A stretch of DNA of 7,647 nt from Micrococcales bacterium (GTDB taxonomy: Bacteria > Actinomycetota > Actinomycetes > S36-B12 > UBA10799): contig JAHEXM010000069.1 of the NCBI GenBank assembly GCA_023252115.1, forward strand, positions 1-7,647. Direction: 5' to 3'. A program made the position numbers and the translations under genes. Positions within the stretch are counted from its first letter, which is position 1. Every line of letters begins with the position of its first letter. This document shows, piece after piece, positions 6,568 through 7,647 of the stretch. A model generated the notes under the pieces. It ran no database searches. It saw nothing but the letters and a program-made list of their open reading frames with translations, and was not told where the DNA came from.

Positions 6568-7647
6568 GTGAGCAACGATCACCTTGACCGACTAGTGCCG
6601 CGACTTCGTCCATTCGAGAAGTCGATCTTTGGTGAAATGTCGGCATTGGCAACTCGTGTTGGAGCCGTGAACCTCGGTCAAGGCTTCCCTGATTCCGATG
6701 GTCCTGACGAACTTAAGCGGATCGCCATCGAGGCGATCGACAGCGGAAGCGGCAATCAGTACCCGCCCGTGCACGGCCTGCCTGACCTGCGACTCGCGAT
6801 CGCGGAACATCAGCAGCGCTTTTATGGACTCACTGTTGATCCGGTGACCGACGTCGTCGTTACCACCGGCGCAAGCGAGGCCCTAGCTGCAGCGCTCATT
6901 GCGCTGGTGAACCAAGGCGATCAGGTCATTGTGCTTGAACCGTACTTCGATCTGTATGCGGCGGCGATCGCGATTGCGGAAGGGGAGCGAATCGCTGTAC
7001 CCCTTCGAACGCCAGCTCAAACTGGGTCCGGATTTCGCCTGGACGCCGAGGCACTTCGTGCTGCCGCGAGTAGCCCGCGCGCGCGAATCCTGTTGCTTAA
7101 TTCACCACATAATCCCACTGGCATGGTTCTGACGGACGCTGAACTTGCCGAGGTCGCAGACATCGCGATTGCCCACGATCTGATCGTGATCAGCGATGAG
7201 GCGTACGAGCATTTGGTCTTTGAACCAAACCGACATGTCCCGATCGCGACCCTGCCCGCAATGTTCGAGCGCACAGTGACAATCGGATCGGGTGGTAAGT
7301 CCTTCTCGTTCACTGGCTGGAAGGTGGGGTGGGCATCCGGCCCAGCTGATCTGGTCGCGGCTGTGCGGGTCGTTCGCCAACATCTCTCCTACGTATCGGG
7401 TGGGCCGTTCCAACCAGCGATCGCTGCTGGCTTGCGGCTACCCGATTTCTATTTCGCCCATCTCATCGAAGGCTTCGATCGGCGCCGTCACTCGTTGTCA
7501 AACGGATTGGCTGAACTTGGATTTGGCGTATGTGCCACTGACGGCACGTACTTTGTCGTTACCGATGTACGGGGCGTTGGTTACGAAGACGGCGAGACGT
7601 TTTGTCGTGAGCTGCCCGAACGAGCTGGGGTTGTTGCGATTCCGATT
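6568..7647 (+). CDS. PLP-dependent class I/II aminotransferase, DapC / kynurenine-aminotransferase type (3' end cut by window)
   Basis: An open frame of 360 codons runs to the window edge; the missing end is probably about 35-45 residues judging from relatives near 390-400. It is a fold-type I PLP aminotransferase. Landmarks are NLGQGFPD near the N-terminus, the PLP-phosphate loop TGASEAL, Asn182 in NSPHNPTG, Asp210 and Tyr213 in SDEAYEHLVF, and the Schiff-base Lys244 in GGKSFSFTGWKVGW. Order and spacing match kynurenine/glutamine aminotransferases and the actinobacterial DapC (N-succinyl-diaminopimelate aminotransferase, lysine biosynthesis), which it resembles most closely. DapC activity is plausible, but methionine, glutamine or kynurenine transamination cannot be excluded. 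GTG 6568 is the most upstream start after an in-frame TGA at 6532 and has AGG 9 bases before it. GTG 6595 is possible and fits the start of mycobacterial relatives. The gene is divergent from zwf and probably regulated separately. Confidence 0.93.
   Translation, partial: MSNDHLDRLVPRLRPFEKSIFGEMSALATRVGAVNLGQGFPDSDGPDELKRIAIEAIDSGSGNQYPPVHGLPDLRLAIAEHQQRFYGLTVDPVTDVVVTTGASEALAAALIALVNQGDQVIVLEPYFDLYAAAIAIAEGERIAVPLRTPAQTGSGFRLDAEALRAAASSPRARILLLNSPHNPTGMVLTDAELAEVADIAIAHDLIVISDEAYEHLVFEPNRHVPIATLPAMFERTVTIGSGGKSFSFTGWKVGWASGPADLVAAVRVVRQHLSYVSGGPFQPAIAAGLRLPDFYFAHLIEGFDRRRHSLSNGLAELGFGVCATDGTYFVVTDVRGVGYEDGETFCRELPERAGVVAIPI

Overview
This window probably comes from an actinomycete-type bacterium (Actinomycetota) of moderate GC content, in the mid-50s percent by eye. 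The main evidence is the aminotransferase at the right edge, which closely matches the mycobacterial DapC family as I remember it (RLRPF, EMSALATR.GAVNLGQGFPD, NSPHNPTG, TGWK.GWA). The short-chain dehydrogenase and the acyl-CoA-dehydrogenase-like protein also look like actinobacterial versions of their families. GTG starts, overlapping genes and the lack of AT-rich intergenic DNA fit. I cannot place it more finely. There are no RNA genes, insertion sequences, CRISPR arrays or clear rho-independent terminators.

Layout: four genes run leftward on the minus strand as one tightly packed, probably co-transcribed block. In transcription order they are glucose-6-phosphate dehydrogenase (zwf, 6438 to 4966), an acyl-CoA-dehydrogenase-like flavoprotein (4991 to 3726, overlapping zwf by 26 bp), an SDR oxidoreductase (3729 to 2962, ATGA overlap) and, after a 64-bp gap, a 940-residue double ATP-grasp protein (2897 to 75). 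A 129-bp divergent intergenic region separates zwf from a rightward PLP-dependent aminotransferase that is cut by the window edge (6568 to 7647).

The standout gene is the double ATP-grasp protein. It consists of two full-length ligase-like units joined by a short linker. The halves align without a gap at a constant offset of 474 residues, with about 57% identity by hand count over 450 positions. Both halves keep the recognisable ATP-grasp residues, so both look catalytically competent, while a few positions near the presumed substrate region differ strongly in charge. The likely role is ATP-dependent formation of an amide, peptide or similar acyl bond, possibly two successive ligations. The substrate is unknown. 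The operon adds an NADPH source (G6PDH), an SDR with an NADPH-type Arg, and a flavoprotein of the acyl-CoA dehydrogenase superfamily. This could be a small biosynthetic or modification pathway, but that link is inference from gene order only.
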